The notes beneath the pieces are model-generated. The model had not been told where the DNA came from and did no database searches. It saw nothing but the letters and a program-made list of their open reading frames with translations. DNA of 64,000 nucleotides from an uncultured bacterium (lineage in GTDB: Bacteria > Planctomycetota > JAJSAM01 > JAJVHW01): NCBI GenBank assembly GCA_937996235.1, contig CALKVK010000006.1:186001-250000 (forward strand), given 5' to 3'. Every line of letters begins with the position of its first letter. Positions within the stretch are counted from its first letter, which is position 1. A program made the position numbers and the translations under genes. Positions 42,665-51,292 of this stretch are shown here, piece after piece.

Positions 42665-43944
42665 ACGGTCTCGGCGTGTCCGGCGAGGGCGCGTTCACGG
42701 CGCCGCGCGCGAACATCGAGGAGCGCGTGCTGCGCGGCCAGGTGCTCGGCCGCCTGCGCGCCCTCGGCGCGGGCCGCGTGACGGTGCTCGAGGGCGGGCG
42801 CCGCCACGAGTTCGGCGCGCCCGCCGACGACGGGCTCGAAGCGGTCGTGCGCGTGCACGACCCGCGCTTCTTCACCGCCGTCGCGCTCGGCGGCTCCGTG
42901 GGCGCCGGCGAGTCGTTCATGGCCGGCCACTGGGACGCCGACGACCTCGTCGCGGTCGTGCGCCTGCTCGTCCGCAACCGCGCCGCGCTCGATGGGCTCG
43001 AGGGCGGGCTCGCGCGCGCCGCGCTGCCGCTCCTGCGCGCCGCGCACCGCATGCGCCGCAACGACACGGGCGGCAGCCGCGCGAACATCGCGGCGCACTA
43101 CGACCTCGGCAACGACTTCTACGCGCTGTGGCTCGACGAGACGCTCACGTACTCGTGCGCGTGCTTCGAGCACCCGCAGGCGACGCTCGCCGAGGCGCAG
43201 CGCGCGAAGCTCGACCGCGTCTGCCGCAAGCTCGCGCTCGGCCCGGGCGACCACGTGCTCGAGATCGGCACCGGGTGGGGCGCCTTCGCGCTCCACGCGG
43301 CGGGCACCTACGGCTGCCGCGTCACGACGACGACGATCTCGCGCGCGCAGCACGAGCTCGCGACCGAGCGCGTCCGCGCGGCCGGGCTCGAGGACCGCGT
43401 GGAGGTGCTGCTGCGCGACTACCGGGAGCTCTCGGGCCGCTACGACAAGCTCGTCTCCATCGAGATGATCGAGGCGGTGGGGCACGAGTTCCTGGACGTG
43501 TTCCTCGGCCGCTGCGCGGAGCTCCTGCACGAGCGCGGGCTGATGTGCCTGCAGTCGATCACGATCGCGGACCGCCACCACGACGCCGCGCTGCGCTCCG
43601 TGGACTTCATCCAGCGCCACGTGTTCCCGGGCTGCTACATCCCCTCGCTCGGCTCGCTCACGGCCGCCCTCGGGCGCTCGGGCGACCTCGGCGTCGTGCA
43701 CCTCGAGGACATCGGGCTGCACTACGCGCGCACGCTGCGGCACTGGCGCGAGCGCTTCCTCGCGCGGCAGGACGAGGTGCGCGCGCTCGGCCGCGACACG
43801 ACCTTCCTGCGGCTCTGGGAGTTCTACCTCGCGTACTGCGAGGGCGGCTTCGCCGAGCGGCAGATCTCGGACGTCCAGCTCGTGCTCGCGAAGCCGCGCG
43901 CGACGGTCCCGCCCGCGCCCGCGGCGCTCGCGCCGCTCGCCTGA
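42661..43944 (+). CDS. Cyclopropane-fatty-acyl-phospholipid synthase (second copy)
   Basis: A 427-residue enzyme of canonical Cfa length. The N-terminal lipid-binding domain (about 1-120) precedes NIAAHYDLGNDFYALWLD and the YSCACF entry motif. The SAM loop is LEIGTGWGAFA (about 200-210), then SIEMIEAVGHEF, where the Glu matches the bicarbonate-site residue. It transfers a methylene from SAM to a cis double bond. It closes the six-gene operon. GTG at 42661 overlaps the DUF1365 stop. Confidence 0.92.
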   Translation: MNGLGVSGEGAFTAPRANIEERVLRGQVLGRLRALGAGRVTVLEGGRRHEFGAPADDGLEAVVRVHDPRFFTAVALGGSVGAGESFMAGHWDADDLVAVVRLLVRNRAALDGLEGGLARAALPLLRAAHRMRRNDTGGSRANIAAHYDLGNDFYALWLDETLTYSCACFEHPQATLAEAQRAKLDRVCRKLALGPGDHVLEIGTGWGAFALHAAGTYGCRVTTTTISRAQHELATERVRAAGLEDRVEVLLRDYRELSGRYDKLVSIEMIEAVGHEFLDVFLGRCAELLHERGLMCLQSITIADRHHDAALRSVDFIQRHVFPGCYIPSLGSLTAALGRSGDLGVVHLEDIGLHYARTLRHWRERFLARQDEVRALGRDTTFLRLWEFYLAYCEGGFAERQISDVQLVLAKPRATVPPAPAALAPLA

Positions 43945-44114
43945 GCCCCTGCGCCCGGGCGCCCCCGCGGGGCCCGGTGGCGGGACCAGCGCCCGTCGGT
44001 ACATTCGCGGGAGCGCCGGTCCGGGCTCCCGGACGAATTCGCGGCGCGTCGCGTATCAGGCGCGCCCCTCGCGGAACTCACGTGCGGGTCGCGGTCCGCC
44101 CTCCCGGAGAGTCC

Positions 44115-45416
44115 ATGCCCGCCTCGAAGCACCTGCGCCGATCCCGCCGCCGGACCGCGTTCGGCGTCGCCGCCGCCTGCGTCCTCGTCGGCACCGCCGC
44201 GGTCGCGCCCGCCGAGGGCGGCGACGCCGCCGCGCGCGCGCTGCGCAAGGCGCGGCGCGGCGGGGGGGTGCTCCCGCTGCCGACGGACCCGCCCCCGGGC
44301 AACGTCCCCGACCTGCCGCCGTGGTGGCTCGACCCGTTCGGCGAGGCGCCGCGGGACGACTCGCTCGACGCCGGCGGCTTCGTGGTCTGCGGCGACGGCG
44401 CCACCTACGAGAACCTCGCCGACCTCGGACTCGGCGACCCCTACGTCGGCAGCGACTACTTCGTGATCGGGCCGATGGCCGAGGGCGACGTGGACCAGGC
44501 GTTCCTCGACTGGCTCGTCGCGGCGCTGCCCGGCGCGTGCATCGAGCCCGACTGGCGCATGCGCCCGCCCGAGGGGCTCCAGTCGAACCGCATCATCGTG
44601 GGCAGCGAGCTCGGCGCGGCGTATCCCGTGCAGCCCGCGCTGCAGCAGATCGGCGCGCCGATCGCGCACCGCATCGCGACCGGGCGCGACGTCGTCGTCG
44701 CCGTGCTCGACACCGGCGTGGACGCGACGCACGCGTCGCTCGCGGGCGTCGTGCTCCCCGGAGCGGACTTCGTCGACATGGACCTCGACGCGGCCGACGC
44801 CGCCGACGGCATCGACTCCGACGACGACGGCGAGGCGGACGAGTCGTTCGGCCACGGGACGATCGTCGCGGGGCTCGTGCACGTCGCCGCGCCCGGCGCG
44901 CGCATCCTGCCCGTGCGCGTGCTCGACTCCGACGGCCTCGGCAGCGCGCGCTCCGTCGCCGACGGCGTGCGCTACGCGCGCGAGCAGGGCGCGGACGTCA
45001 TCAACCTGAGCCTCGGCATGCGCGCGCACTCGGTGCTCGTCGAGGAGGAGATCCGGCTCGCGCTCGAGCAGGGCATCGTCGTCGTCGCGGCGAGCGGCAA
45101 CGAGGGCCGCCGCGGAGCCGACTTCCCCGCGTCGGTCGAAGGCGTCGTGGCCGCGACGGCCGTCGGGCGCAACGGACGCCGCGCGCGGTTCGCGAACGGC
45201 CGCGGCAAGCTCGGCGTCGTCGCGCCGGGGCGCGATCTCGTCGGACCGTATCCCGGTGCGACCTGGGCGCGCGCCACGGGCACGTCGTTCTCGGCGGCGT
45301 TGGTGAGCGCGGCCGCGGCGCTCCTGCGCGAGCGCCGTCCCGAGCTCGGCGGCTTCGAGGCGGCCGAGATCCTGACGCAGTCGCCGCGGCTGCGCCTGCC
45401 GCGTCTCCTGCGATGA
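44115..45416 (+). CDS. Secreted S8 (subtilisin-like) serine protease
   Basis: A 433-residue subtilase. It has a signal or N-terminal anchor (about 15-33), a pro-region-like segment to about 170, then the catalytic domain with D199 in VLDTGVD, H247 in FGHGTIVAG and S391 in GTSFSAAL. The oxyanion Asn is in ASGNEG. ATG at 44115 has CGGAGA upstream; it ends 1 nt short of the end of the next gene's start codon, in an ATGA overlap. It leads an operon with an ECF sigma factor, a putative anti-sigma protein and a CHAT protease. The operon suggests that a protease controls a sigma factor, but direction and target are unproven. Confidence 0.92.
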   Translation: MPASKHLRRSRRRTAFGVAAACVLVGTAAVAPAEGGDAAARALRKARRGGGVLPLPTDPPPGNVPDLPPWWLDPFGEAPRDDSLDAGGFVVCGDGATYENLADLGLGDPYVGSDYFVIGPMAEGDVDQAFLDWLVAALPGACIEPDWRMRPPEGLQSNRIIVGSELGAAYPVQPALQQIGAPIAHRIATGRDVVVAVLDTGVDATHASLAGVVLPGADFVDMDLDAADAADGIDSDDDGEADESFGHGTIVAGLVHVAAPGARILPVRVLDSDGLGSARSVADGVRYAREQGADVINLSLGMRAHSVLVEEEIRLALEQGIVVVAASGNEGRRGADFPASVEGVVAATAVGRNGRRARFANGRGKLGVVAPGRDLVGPYPGATWARATGTSFSAALVSAAAALLRERRPELGGFEAAEILTQSPRLRLPRLLR

Positions 45417-46000
45417 GCGCGGCGCCGCGCCCGGGTCGCGACGACGCGGCGGCGGACGCGGAGCTCGTCGGGCGCTGCCTCGACGGCGACGAGGTCGCGT
45501 GGCGCACGCTGGTCGCGCGTCATGGCGGGCTCGTGTGGAACGTGGCGCGTCGCACCGGGCTCGGCAGCGCCGACGCCGAGGACGTCGTGCAGACCGTGTG
45601 GCGCATCGCCATCGAGGATCTCGCGCGGCTGCGCAGTCACGCGAGCGTCCGCCCGTGGCTCGCGCGCACGGCGCACCTGCAGGCGCTGCGCGTGCTGCGC
45701 GGCTACGGCGTCGCGCGCGCCCACATGCCGCACGTCGCGACGAGCGACGCCGATCCGGACGGTCCCGGCGACGTCGTCGCGCGCGTGGAGGAGCAGTTAC
45801 GTGTCGCGCGTGCGTTCGAGGAGCTCGGCGCGCGCTGCCGCGACCTGCTGCAGCTCCTCTACTACGAGTCGCCGCGGCCGTCGTACGAACACGTCTCGCG
45901 CACGCTCGGCATGCCGATCGGCAGCATCGGCCCGACACGCGCGCGCTGCCTCGAACGCCTCGAGAAGCGCCTGGGAGGACCCGACCATGCGACCGCGTGA
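45413..46000 (+). CDS. ECF-family RNA polymerase sigma factor
   Basis: A 195-residue sigma70-family protein. Region 2 (about 18-90) has RHGGLVWNVARRTGLGSADAEDVVQTVW, which binds the core enzyme and the -10 element. Region 4 (about 135-190) has a helix-turn-helix, SYEHVSRTLGMPIGSIGPTR. ATG at 45413 overlaps the protease stop by 4 nt, and the next gene starts 14 nt before the sigma stop. It could be released by proteolysis of an inhibitor encoded nearby. Its target promoters are not visible. Confidence 0.9.
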   Translation: MSAAPRPGRDDAAADAELVGRCLDGDEVAWRTLVARHGGLVWNVARRTGLGSADAEDVVQTVWRIAIEDLARLRSHASVRPWLARTAHLQALRVLRGYGVARAHMPHVATSDADPDGPGDVVARVEEQLRVARAFEELGARCRDLLQLLYYESPRPSYEHVSRTLGMPIGSIGPTRARCLERLEKRLGGPDHATA

Positions 46001-46601
46001 CACGCACCCGACGCTGCGCCACCTCGCCGACGTGCACGACGGCGTCGCCGCCGGCGCGTCCGCGCGCCGCACGCGCGCGCACCTCGACCAGGGCTGCGCC
46101 CCGTGCAGGCGGCGCGCGGCGCGGCTCGGGAGCGTGCTCGCGGTCTTCGCGGCAGGTGCGCCGGAGGAGCCGCCCGCCGCGCTGACGCGGCGCGTCCTTG
46201 GCATGCTGCGCGCGGCCGGCTTCGAGGCGCCCGCCGGTCTCGACGCCGAGGTGCTCGTGCTCGCCGCCGACTCGGCGGAGGCGGGGCTCGCGGGCGTGCG
46301 CTCCGCGCCCGGCGCCGTGCGGCGCGTGCTCTACCGCGGCGGCGCGGACGAGGTGGACCTCGAGCTGCGCGCGCGCGTCTCGGGCATCGACGTGCTCGGG
46401 CAGGTGCTGCCGACGGACCCCGCGGCCGCCCCGCCGCGCGACGAGGGCGTCGTCCGCGCGACCGTCGACGGCCGCCGCCACGAGGCGCCGCTCCGCGCCG
46501 ACGGCCGCTTCACGCTGCGCGGACTCTCCGCCGGGTGGCTCGTGCTCGAGATCGTGCGCGGCGGGCGCACGCTCGTCCTCCGCGGAGCGCATCTGGCGTG
46601 A
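45987..46601 (+). CDS. Putative zinc-binding anti-sigma or adaptor protein
   Basis: A 204-residue protein. Near residue 30 is HLDQGCAPCRRR, close to the HxxxCxxC zinc site of anti-sigma factors but with one extra residue (Hx4Cx2C). There is no transmembrane helix. The C-terminal 100 residues are beta-rich (VDLELRARVSGIDVLGQVLP and GRFTLRGL) and look like a small beta-sandwich. ATG at 45987 has GGGAGG upstream and overlaps the sigma gene by 14 nt; GTGA (46598-46601) couples it to the CHAT gene. It probably binds the sigma factor. It is a natural candidate substrate for either protease. This is inference. Confidence 0.6.
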   Translation: MRPRDTHPTLRHLADVHDGVAAGASARRTRAHLDQGCAPCRRRAARLGSVLAVFAAGAPEEPPAALTRRVLGMLRAAGFEAPAGLDAEVLVLAADSAEAGLAGVRSAPGAVRRVLYRGGADEVDLELRARVSGIDVLGQVLPTDPAAAPPRDEGVVRATVDGRRHEAPLRADGRFTLRGLSAGWLVLEIVRGGRTLVLRGAHLA

Positions 46602-49327
46602 GCGTGGACCTCGCCCGGACGACGCACGCGCTCGTGCGCGGCGGCGCGCGGCCGCCGGCAGCCGCCCTGCGGGGCCTCGGCGCCGCGTGGCGTGTCGCCG
46701 AGGGCGCGCTGCTCGCGGCGGGCACGCGGCGGCCGCGCGACGCGGAGCCGCTCGCGCGCGCGTTCCTGCGTCTCGCCCGCGCGAGCGGCGAGGCCGAGGC
46801 GCTCGGTCGCGCGGCGCGCCTCCGCGCGTCGCTGCTCGCGCGCGCCGGTCGCTTCGGGGCGAGCGTCGCGTGGTACGAGCGCGCGGAGCAGTCGCTCCAG
46901 GGCGCCGCGCGCGACGGCGCGCGCATCGGCCGCGCGGGCTCGCTGCTGCGCCTCGGTCACTTCGACGCCGCCGAGCGACTCGCGGCGCGCGCGGAGCGCG
47001 CGGCGGACGCGCGCGGCGACGACCTGCTCGCGGGCGCGGCCGCGTCGCAGCGCGGCACGGCGCTGCACGAGGGCGGACGGCCCGAGGCCGCGCTCGCGCA
47101 CTACGGCGACGCGCGGCGGCGGCTCGAGGCGGCGGGCGCGACGCAGCTCGCGAACGGCGTCGTCGGCAACACGGCGAACGCGCTCGTGCTGCTCGAGCGC
47201 TTCGACGAGGCCGCGCCGCTGCTGGATCTCGCGGCCGCGCACGCGGAGGATGCGGGCGACGCGCTCGAGGCCGCGCGCTGGCGCTACAACCGCGGTGCGC
47301 TGCTCGCGGCGACCGATCGTCTCGCGGATGCGGACGCGGCGTTGCGCGAGGCCGAGGACGCGCTGCGGCGCGCGGGCGTCCCCGACATCGCCGGACTCGC
47401 GCGCCTCGACCGCGCCGAGGCCCTGCTGCGCGCGCGGCTCGTGCCCGAGGCGCTGCACGCGGCCGAGAGCGCGCGGCGCGCGATGGGGCGCGCGGCGCCG
47501 CCCGTCGAACGCGAGCGCGCGCGGCTGCTCGTCGCGCGTGCGCTCCTCGAACTCGGCGACGTCGCCGCCGCGCGCCGCGAGCTCTCCGGGCGCGCGCTCG
47601 CCGACGCGCCGGAGCTGCGCGCAGAACGCGCCGCGCTGCGGGCCGCGCTGGCCGCGGCCCGCGGTCGCGACGCGGAGGCGGCGCAGCTCCTGCAGCGCGC
47701 CGCGGGCGACGTCGGCGCGCGTCGTCCGGCGCTCCGTGCGCGGCTGCTCCTGCGCGGCGCACTCGTGCTGCTCGGTGCGGGCGAGGTGTCGGGCGCGCGC
47801 CGCGCGCTCGCGGCGGCGCGCCGCGCCGCGCAGGTCGTCGACCTGCCGTCGCTCGCGCACGCGGCCGACGTCGTCGCGTTCCTCGTCGCCGACGCGGGCG
47901 GCCGTGACGACGAGGCCGGAGCGGCGCTCGCGGCCGCGGCGCGCAGCCACGAGCGCGCGGCGCTCCTGCTCGGCGCGGGGCGCATGCGCGACGCGGCGCG
48001 CCGCGGTCTCGGCGCGTGGCTCGCGCCCGCGGTGCGCCACCTCCTGCGCTGCGACGGTCCCGACGCCGCGCTCGCGTTCCTCGACCGCCATGTCGCATCG
48101 ACCGCGGCTCCGGCAGCGACTCACGACGCACGCGTCGAGTCGCTGCGCGCGCGGCTCGCGCGGCTGGAGCGGCGCGCCGCGGGCGAGCTCGGTCCGGCGT
48201 TCGTGCGCGCTGCGTCCGCAGAGCACGTGCAGGAGGCCGTGCGCGACGCGGAGCGCGAGCTGACCGACGCCCTCGCGGCCGCGGCACCGGTGGCCGCCGC
48301 AGGGCGCACTGCGCCTCGCAACGTCGCGCCGGGTGCGCTGCGCGTGCCGCGCGACACCGTGCTGGTCACGCTCTCGGGCGACGCCGCGGGCGGGGTCGCG
48401 CTCGTCGCGCGCGGCGCGCGGCGGACCGCGATCGAGCTGGCGTCGCACGCGCGCATCGACGAACTCGTCGATGAGCTCGCGTTCCACGCGGGTCGCGCGG
48501 CGCTCGGACCCGACGCGGCGGCGCGTCACGCGGCGCGCACGGAGGCCGGCATGCGCGCGGCGCTCGCGGCGCTCGCCGAGCACTTCGTCGCGCCGCTCGC
48601 CGACGTGCTCGCCGGGGCGCGCCGCCTCGTCGTCGTCCCCGACGGACCGTGGTTCGGCGTGCCGTTCGGCGCGCTGCCGTGGGGCGCCGGTCCGCTCGCG
48701 GCGCGCGTCCCCGTCGCGCTGCTCGACGCGCCCTCGCGCCTCGGTGCGCGGACGCCGGGCGCGCGCGGCGCGCCGGTCGTCGTCGCCGTCGCCGACGCGA
48801 GCGCGCCGCACATCGCGGACGAGGGCCGCGGTGTCGCGGCCGCGCTGCCGGGAGCGCGCCTCCTCGCCGACGCCGCTGCGACCCTCGACGCCGTCCGCGC
48901 GCTGCGCCGCCCGCGCGTTCTGCACCTCGCGGCGCACGGCAGCTTCCGCGAGGACGCGCCCGGCATGAGCGGCGTCGACCTCGCCGACGGACGTCTGCGC
49001 GCCGCCGACCTCGCGCGGCTCGACCTGCGCGGCACGCGCGCGGTGCTCGCGGCGTGCCACTCCGGCGCGCTGCGCGCACACGGCGGCGGCGACGTCGAGG
49101 GGCTCACGGGCGCGCTCCTGCGCGCGGGCGCGGCCGAGGTCGTCGCCGCGCTCTGGCGCGTGGACGACGCTGCGACCGTCGCGCTGATGCTCGCGCTGCA
49201 CGCGCGCCTCGCCGCCGGCGCCGACGCCGCCACCGCGCTCGCCGCCACGCAGGCGGAGGCCGCGCGCGCCGCCCTCCCCGCCTGGACCTGGTCCCCCCTC
49301 GTCGCCTGGTCCACCCTCGCCAAGTAG
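46598..49327 (+). CDS. TPR-CHAT caspase-like protease
   Basis: A 909-residue protein. Residues about 50-560 are TPR-like helical repeats. The C-terminal CHAT domain (about 610-909) has the caspase-fold dyad: H780 in LHLAAHGSF and C820 in VLAACHSGA, followed by GLTGALLRAGAAEVVAALW. CHAT proteases pair with TPRs that sense partners or RNA-guided effectors, as in the type III-E CRISPR protease. No Cas protein occurs here. GTG at 46598 overlaps the previous stop by 4 nt. REP-like repeats follow 1 nt after its stop. Confidence 0.92.
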   Translation: MSVDLARTTHALVRGGARPPAAALRGLGAAWRVAEGALLAAGTRRPRDAEPLARAFLRLARASGEAEALGRAARLRASLLARAGRFGASVAWYERAEQSLQGAARDGARIGRAGSLLRLGHFDAAERLAARAERAADARGDDLLAGAAASQRGTALHEGGRPEAALAHYGDARRRLEAAGATQLANGVVGNTANALVLLERFDEAAPLLDLAAAHAEDAGDALEAARWRYNRGALLAATDRLADADAALREAEDALRRAGVPDIAGLARLDRAEALLRARLVPEALHAAESARRAMGRAAPPVERERARLLVARALLELGDVAAARRELSGRALADAPELRAERAALRAALAAARGRDAEAAQLLQRAAGDVGARRPALRARLLLRGALVLLGAGEVSGARRALAAARRAAQVVDLPSLAHAADVVAFLVADAGGRDDEAGAALAAAARSHERAALLLGAGRMRDAARRGLGAWLAPAVRHLLRCDGPDAALAFLDRHVASTAAPAATHDARVESLRARLARLERRAAGELGPAFVRAASAEHVQEAVRDAERELTDALAAAAPVAAAGRTAPRNVAPGALRVPRDTVLVTLSGDAAGGVALVARGARRTAIELASHARIDELVDELAFHAGRAALGPDAAARHAARTEAGMRAALAALAEHFVAPLADVLAGARRLVVVPDGPWFGVPFGALPWGAGPLAARVPVALLDAPSRLGARTPGARGAPVVVAVADASAPHIADEGRGVAAALPGARLLADAAATLDAVRALRRPRVLHLAAHGSFREDAPGMSGVDLADGRLRAADLARLDLRGTRAVLAACHSGALRAHGGGDVEGLTGALLRAGAAEVVAALWRVDDAATVALMLALHARLAAGADAATALAATQAEAARAALPAWTWSPLVAWSTLAK

Positions 49328-49328
49328 C

Positions 49329-49435
49329 GAAGGGGACGGTCCTCGCGCAGGCTCGCAACGCAACGACTCGTTGCGAAGGGGACGGTCCTCTCGCCGGGCT
49401 CGAGGCGCAACTTCCCGTTGCGTCGGGGACACTCC
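49329..49435. repeat. 46-47-bp-period REP-like repeat (opposite orientation)
   Basis: GGGGAC boxes begin at 49332, 49378 and 49425. Read on the minus strand they are GTCCCC, each followed by a CGCAAC/GTTGCG hairpin and GAGGACC, as at 24.6 kb. The array fills most of the gap between the CHAT gene and the next, convergent gene. Confidence 0.75.
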
Positions 49436-49459
49436 TCACGCGGCGCCGCCGCGCGTCCC

Positions 49460-51211
49460 TCAGTCCACGAGGTGCTGCAGGTCCCAGAGCGCCTCGCCGC
49501 TCCACGACAGGTTGTTGCCGTTCGTGTGCTTGTCCCAGCGCACCTCGGAGGTGACGCGCGCGAGCGCGCCGAGGTCGTCGCGGTCGAGGAGCCAGCCGAG
49601 GGCGTGGACGAGGCACGCTGCGAGCGGGTCGCTCGTCTGCTTGTCCGCGAGCTCGCCGAGCAGGAAGTCGATCTCGGTGTCGTCGCCGATGCGCCCGAGG
49701 AGGATCGCGGCGGTGCCGCGCTCGAGGTCCGAGCCGCGACCGGAGACGGCCGCGCGGAGCTCGTCCACGACGACGCGGTCGCCGAGCACCGCGAGCGCGA
49801 GTGCGGCTTCGCGCCGCTCGAGCTGGCGACCCGGGCGCAGCACCGCCGCGCGCAGGATCTTGCGCTCGTCCGGGTCGGCGCCGAGTGCGCCGAGCGCCCA
49901 CGCGGCGGCCGGGCTCGCGGTGGGGGAGCCGTGCTCGAGGATCGACGCGAGCCGCGGGCGCGCCGCGGTCACGCCGCCGAGTCCGCACGCCAGCGCGGCG
50001 GCGGCCTGGTCGTCGTCGGAGCTCGCGTCCGTGACGCTGTCGAGGAGCATCTTCGTGAGCGCCGGGTCGGCCTGCCGCCGCGCGAGGAAGCCGAGCCCGA
50101 GCGCCGCGAAGGGCCGCGCGTCGAGCTGGTCCTTCGCGAGCATCTTCGCGAGGGCGTCCTTCGCGCTCGGGTGTCCGCTGCGCCCGAGACTGATCGCCGC
50201 CATGCGGCGGCACTCGATCTTGCGGTCGTCCGCGATCGTCTCGCGCAGCAGCTCGGCGACGTCGTCGTCGCCCGGCGTCGCGAGCGCGCCGAGCGCGTGC
50301 AGTGCGCCCGCGCGGACCGTCCAGCGCTCTGTGTCGCCGGCCGCCTCGATCAGGAGCGCGCGCGCGTCCGCTCCGCCGATCCGCGCGAGCGCCTGCGTCG
50401 CCGCCCACGACGTGTCGTTGTTGCCGCGGTCGGGCGCGCGCCGTCCGCCGAGGTGCTCCTGCACCTCCGGCAGCGACAGCTCGCCGCCCAGCACGCCGAG
50501 CGCGTAGCAGATGCCGCCGAGCACCTCGGTGTACATCGACGTCTCGGCGTTCGGCGCCCGCAGCACGCGCTCGCGCAGCGCGGTGAGCTCCGGGACGACC
50601 GCCGCGTCGCCGCGCATCGCCAGCGAGTAGGCGCAGTACGTCCAGTAGAACGAGTACTCGTGCTGCCCGCCGCGCGCCGAGGCGACGGCGGCGAGCAGCG
50701 CCTTGCGCGCCGTCGCCGCCTGGTCCGCGTCGCCGCGCGGCAGCAGCCCGATCCCGATCGCCGCGTAGCGGTGCAGGCGGCGCGTCTTCCCGATCTCGTC
50801 GTCCTCGAGGATCTTCGCGAGCGCCGCGATGTCGCGCGCGTCGCCGGCGCGCCCGATCGCGAGCGCCGCCTCGGACGCGATGTACCGGTCCTTGGAGTCG
50901 AGCAGACCGAGGAGCACCGTGCGCGCGCGGTCGCGCGCCGCGGCGTCGTCGCGCACCGGACCGGCCGCCTCGCCACGCGGCAGCCGCGGCGGGGGACCGA
51001 TCAGATTGCGGCGGTTCGCGAACCACCAGTCGGTCCAGGGCACGTCGCGCGAGGCCTTGCCCCACTTGTTCCCGACGCCGCCGTAGAACTGCCGGAAGAC
51101 GCAGAGGAGGTCGTCGGTCGCCGCGCCGTCCTCGCCCCCGTCGGGGCGCGCGGGTGCGGCACACGCGAGCAGGGCGACGACGATCGCGACGCGCGACACC
51201 GCACGGAACAT
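49460..51211 (-). CDS. Secreted HEAT-repeat protein
   Basis: A 583-residue protein with a signal peptide (hydrophobic residues about 7-20, cleavage near ARP). From about residue 95 on it is built of HEAT-like repeats with the usual Ala-Leu-Gly pattern (ALAIGRAGDARDIAALAKIL; SLGRSGHPSAKDALAKML). Residues 35-90 carry an aromatic segment, FRQFYGGVGNKWGKASRDVPW. No enzyme motif. ATG at 51211. It is downstream of the RHS gene on the same strand after 81 nt, so the two may be co-transcribed; a role as scaffold or partner is possible. Confidence 0.82.
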   Translation of the reverse strand: MFRAVSRVAIVVALLACAAPARPDGGEDGAATDDLLCVFRQFYGGVGNKWGKASRDVPWTDWWFANRRNLIGPPPRLPRGEAAGPVRDDAAARDRARTVLLGLLDSKDRYIASEAALAIGRAGDARDIAALAKILEDDEIGKTRRLHRYAAIGIGLLPRGDADQAATARKALLAAVASARGGQHEYSFYWTYCAYSLAMRGDAAVVPELTALRERVLRAPNAETSMYTEVLGGICYALGVLGGELSLPEVQEHLGGRRAPDRGNNDTSWAATQALARIGGADARALLIEAAGDTERWTVRAGALHALGALATPGDDDVAELLRETIADDRKIECRRMAAISLGRSGHPSAKDALAKMLAKDQLDARPFAALGLGFLARRQADPALTKMLLDSVTDASSDDDQAAAALACGLGGVTAARPRLASILEHGSPTASPAAAWALGALGADPDERKILRAAVLRPGRQLERREAALALAVLGDRVVVDELRAAVSGRGSDLERGTAAILLGRIGDDTEIDFLLGELADKQTSDPLAACLVHALGWLLDRDDLGALARVTSEVRWDKHTNGNNLSWSGEALWDLQHLVD

Positions 51212-51292
51212 CGGCGCACCTCCCCGGTCCGGTCCTGTCCCCGCACGCTACCGCGGAACGCCGCGGCGTGGTGCGTGCGCTTCAGCCGGGTC

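Noticed and set aside
44115..49327. A type III-E CRISPR (Craspase) locus
   Set aside because: No Cas7-11, Cas1/2, repeat array or recognisable Csx30/Csx31 occurs; only the TPR-CHAT and sigma elements are alike.
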